A stretch of 15,013 nucleotides of DNA, taken from positions 1 through 15,013 of the forward strand of contig CAJUPG010000051.1 in the NCBI GenBank assembly GCA_910588455.1, read 5' to 3'. The position numbers were made by a program, and so were the translations under genes. The notes beneath the pieces were generated by a model. That model saw only the letters and a program-made list of their open reading frames with translations, made no database searches and was not told where the DNA came from. The DNA comes from an uncultured Oscillospiraceae bacterium. GTDB taxonomy: Bacteria > Bacillota > Clostridia > Oscillospirales > Oscillospiraceae. Positions 14,101 to 15,013 of this stretch are shown here, in pieces; the first letter of the stretch is position 1; every line of letters begins with the position of its first letter.

Positions 14101-14760
14101 GTCCCGCAGGAGCAAAAAGCGCTTCGCCTTTTCGCTCTGGGCCCGGAGGGGCTCCACCTGGAGCTCCAGCTCCGAAATTTTATCGTTGATCCGGACCAGA
14201 TTTTCGTCCGTCCGCTCCAGCTTGCGCTCGGCCTCCTCCTTCCGGTGGCGGAACCGGGAGATGCCGGCGGCCTCCTCAAAAATCTCCCGGCGGTCAGCGC
14301 TCTTGATGGACAAAATCTCGTCGATTTTGCCCTGGCCGATGATGGCGTAGCCCTCCCGGCCCAGGCCCGTGTCCATAAACAGCTCGTTTACGTCCTTCAG
14401 GCGGACGCTGCGGCGGTTGATATAGTATTCGCTCTCTCCGGAACGGTAGTACCGGCGGGTAACCATCACCTCGCTTTCCTCCATGTCGAACAGCCGCCCG
14501 GTGTTGTCCAGCACCAGGGAGACCTCTGCATAGCCGGTTTGGCGGCGCTTGGCGGTGCCGCCGAAAATTACGTCCTCCATCTTGCCCCCCCGGAGTGCCC
14601 GGGTAGACTGCTCCCCCATCACCCAGCGGATGGCGTCGGAGATGTTGGACTTTCCGGAGCCGTTGGGGCCCACGATGGCTGTAATGTCCTCGCCGAAGGT
14701 GAGAACGGTTTTGTCGGGGAAGGATTTGAACCCCTGAATTTCCAGCGCTCGCAGATACAC
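11191..14760 (-). CDS. smc: Chromosome partition protein SMC, 1189 aa
   Basis: SMC is the dimeric ATPase that, with ScpA and ScpB (not in this window), extrudes DNA loops from the origin region and helps separate chromosomes. Domains in order: N-terminal head (1-165) with FKSFPDKT (11-18) and Walker A GPNGSGKSN (31-39); coiled coil (about 166-500); hinge (about 510-665) with the Gly-rich SPGGSMTGGSASRS near its end; returning coiled coil to about 1020; C-terminal head with LSGGEKAF near 1090 and Walker B VVMDEIEAALDD near 1115-1126. Length is exactly that of the family. The start is GTG (14758-14760), with GAGGTGG upstream, giving MYLRALEIQGFKSF. The stop is TAG. All catalytic motifs are intact. 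The long frames antisense to it are shadows of its Glu/Arg-rich coils. Confidence 0.98.
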   Translation of the reverse strand: MYLRALEIQGFKSFPDKTVLTFGEDITAIVGPNGSGKSNISDAIRWVMGEQSTRALRGGKMEDVIFGGTAKRRQTGYAEVSLVLDNTGRLFDMEESEVMVTRRYYRSGESEYYINRRSVRLKDVNELFMDTGLGREGYAIIGQGKIDEILSIKSADRREIFEEAAGISRFRHRKEEAERKLERTDENLVRINDKISELELQVEPLRAQSEKAKRFLLLRDELRGLEVSVWLESLENLRSGRIKLDASYGEAVRQREEAKGALDKLYAAAEKFAEQMREKDVEGDRLRFAIQSREASANELESAIAVLRTNIQNNRDNARRIQSDLDQQEGRAGGLDMQIAQRRSRLEEIDGQVRKAREELEDRTAAAQQAAQTAGNLARELEELRRRESLESAGAAESKELLSALAAAAQEVLDRDEGLRQGLRELEERWLAARQDFDGAEQARQKAAEERDGVKNVIAGYAMRLESRKKRAQRALERQNKLQLDENALKTRMKLLDEMERAREGYSKAVKLVMGEAQRGGLRNIHGAVAELIQVPSHLTVAIETALGGAMQNLVVDREEDGKAVIQYLKRRDGGRATILPLSSIRPGQLRDEEKIAREPGFVGVGDRLIRFDPRYKSVFSNLLGRVVVMEDLDRAIAAARKFGYAFRIVTLDGQVLSPGGSMTGGSASRSAGILSRRGELERLREQEQTLLEELAQVNRELETAQREEQAASYELEAAQGQLREWEDAILKAEGECAQRKGVLAELERQREGSQKELKELEIRSAQIETDTQAARNRIQELEGAAAALKSEAEGKARGQNDLQQRAAQIAEEMAKLNAQLAALGAERETASRSLEELEALRRDMAGDQEHSRALIVEYEAKNDQFSQEIQEKETKLEEIRRGNQARSQEVQRLNDEKITLEAKRNQADRDSRDKNNELLAMEREVAALEQKRSAAEMEEKQILDKLWDTYELSHEAARQQRVEIESVPKAARRIGELKKSISALGNINIGAIEEFERVNERYTYLTDQRDDVERAKGDLEEIIAGITGEMKHIFAEQFQIINTAFAETFLELFGGGRATLELEDPEDILNCGIEIKVQPPGKALKIITLLSGGEKAFVAIALYFAILKVRPTPFVVMDEIEAALDDNNVVKFAQYMRNMSEKTQFIVITHRRGTMEEADVLYGVTMQEQGVSRMLTINLNDVEKELKL

Positions 14761-14788
14761 AGAACCACCTCTTTCTTCTCAAAAGCTC

Positions 14789-14842
14789 TCAAATCATTGC
14801 GCTGCAGTTGTGATTCCCTATCTCGCAATACCTGCGAGTCAC
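14789..14842 (-). CDS. Possible 17-codon leader ORF upstream of smc
   Basis: A GTG at 14840-14842 lies 6 bases after AAAGGAGG, the strongest ribosome-site match in the smc leader. It opens a frame for MTRRYCEIGNHNCSAMI that stops at TGA 14789-14791, some 28 bases before the smc start. A perfect 6-bp hairpin (14822-14838) lies within its first codons. There is no protein evidence; it may equally be a standby ribosome site or chance. No run of one amino acid suggests a classic attenuator. Confidence 0.3.
   Translation of the reverse strand: MTRRYCEIGNHNCSAMI
14822..14838 (-). promoter_or_regulatory. Hairpin in the smc leader
   Basis: CTCGCA and TGCGAG form a perfect 6-bp stem around a 5-base loop. 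It lies a few bases downstream of the AAAGGAGG in the leader and inside the small ORF. There is no T-run, so it is not a terminator. Confidence 0.4.
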
Positions 14843-14962
14843 GCTGTCCCTCCTTTAGCTGATCGGTACTCACCAGCTTCCAGCTATACACGGTATGCCA
14901 TTCACCTGTGCCGTCAGTGTAAGTGACTCCTTTTCTGGAAAAGAAATTTGACATAGCGTTTT

Positions 14963-14991
14963 ATTTTACCACATCAGATTCCCTTTTGCAA
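14963..14991 (-). promoter_or_regulatory. Promoter of the smc-ftsY unit
   Basis: On the minus strand TTGCAA (14986-14991) and TAAAAT (14963-14968) are separated by exactly 17 bases, with TGG directly before the -10. Transcription would start near 14956, giving smc a leader of about 195 bases. This stretch (14761-15013) is clearly more AT-rich than the coding regions around it and holds no other gene I can support. Confidence 0.7.
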
Positions 14992-15013
14992 GTTTCAAGC
15001 CACAAGGATTCAG

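Noticed and set aside
14722..14738. Sequence resembling a tRNA T-arm (GGATTTGAACCCCTGAA)
   Set aside because: It codes for GFKSF of SMC, and no acceptor, D or anticodon arms surround it.
13147..14862. 571-aa plus-strand frame antisense to smc
   Set aside because: Leu/Pro/Gln-rich shadow of the Glu/Arg-rich SMC coiled coil; no ribosome site and no domain.
14619..14954. 111-aa minus-strand frame beginning just after the smc promoter
   Set aside because: Its ATG falls at the predicted transcription start with no ribosome site, and its second half runs out of frame through the SMC head. Not a credible gene.
1..15013. CRISPR arrays, tRNA or rRNA genes, insertion sequences, transposases
   Set aside because: None seen on either strand; no regularly spaced repeats, no terminal inverted repeats and no recombinase motifs.
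14955..15013. Possible C-terminal end of an upstream minus-strand gene (rnc would be expected before smc)
   Set aside because: Two frames could end here, but the stretch overlaps a good promoter and is too short to identify; RNase III cannot be supported.

Overview
The window looks like chromosome of a GC-rich, low-branching Gram-positive anaerobe: Bacillota, class Clostridia, most likely Oscillospiraceae (Flavonifractor/Lawsonibacter-like). This rests on strong AGGAGG-type ribosome sites, frequent ATGA stop/start overlaps, TTG and GTG starts, and the housekeeping order smc - ftsY - rdgB - yhbY - nadD/yqeK - LCP - rsfS. The genus is inference; no rRNA or marker gene is present to fix it.

Layout. 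Bases 1-80 hold the 3' end of an unrecognised gene followed by a clean intrinsic terminator (116-146). A lone plus-strand gene of unknown function (225-869) comes next and ends at a bidirectional hairpin (885-915). From 914 to about 4160 lies an accessory block: an AIPR-family (abortive infection phage resistance) gene translationally coupled to a WYL-type DNA-binding regulator, divergent from a small XRE-type regulator across a short intergenic region with two adjacent palindromes, then a broken DUF2589 gene. The WYL regulator runs in frame, without a stop, into a zinc-ribbon protein that still has its own ribosome site and ATG.

From 4168 to the right edge all genes are on the minus strand and form the housekeeping part. 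Read in transcription order: a promoter at 14963-14991, a leader of about 195 bases with a possible 17-codon ORF, smc, a small membrane-anchored zinc-ribbon protein, and ftsY; then a promoter at 9963-9971, rdgB, yhbY, a small membrane-anchored protein of unknown function, a nadD-yqeK fusion, two tandem LCP (LytR-CpsA-Psr) genes, and rsfS, closed by an intrinsic terminator (4168-4204). Nearly every junction from rdgB to rsfS overlaps or abuts, so this is almost certainly one operon. Its genes serve chromosome organisation, membrane targeting, nucleotide-pool cleaning, ribosome maturation and silencing, NAD synthesis, Ap4A breakdown, and attachment of glycopolymers to the cell wall.

The best candidate for an undescribed system is the XRE / AIPR / WYL::zinc-ribbon block. 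I can support its gene content, coupling and operator architecture from the sequence. Its role in phage defence is inference from the family names only.
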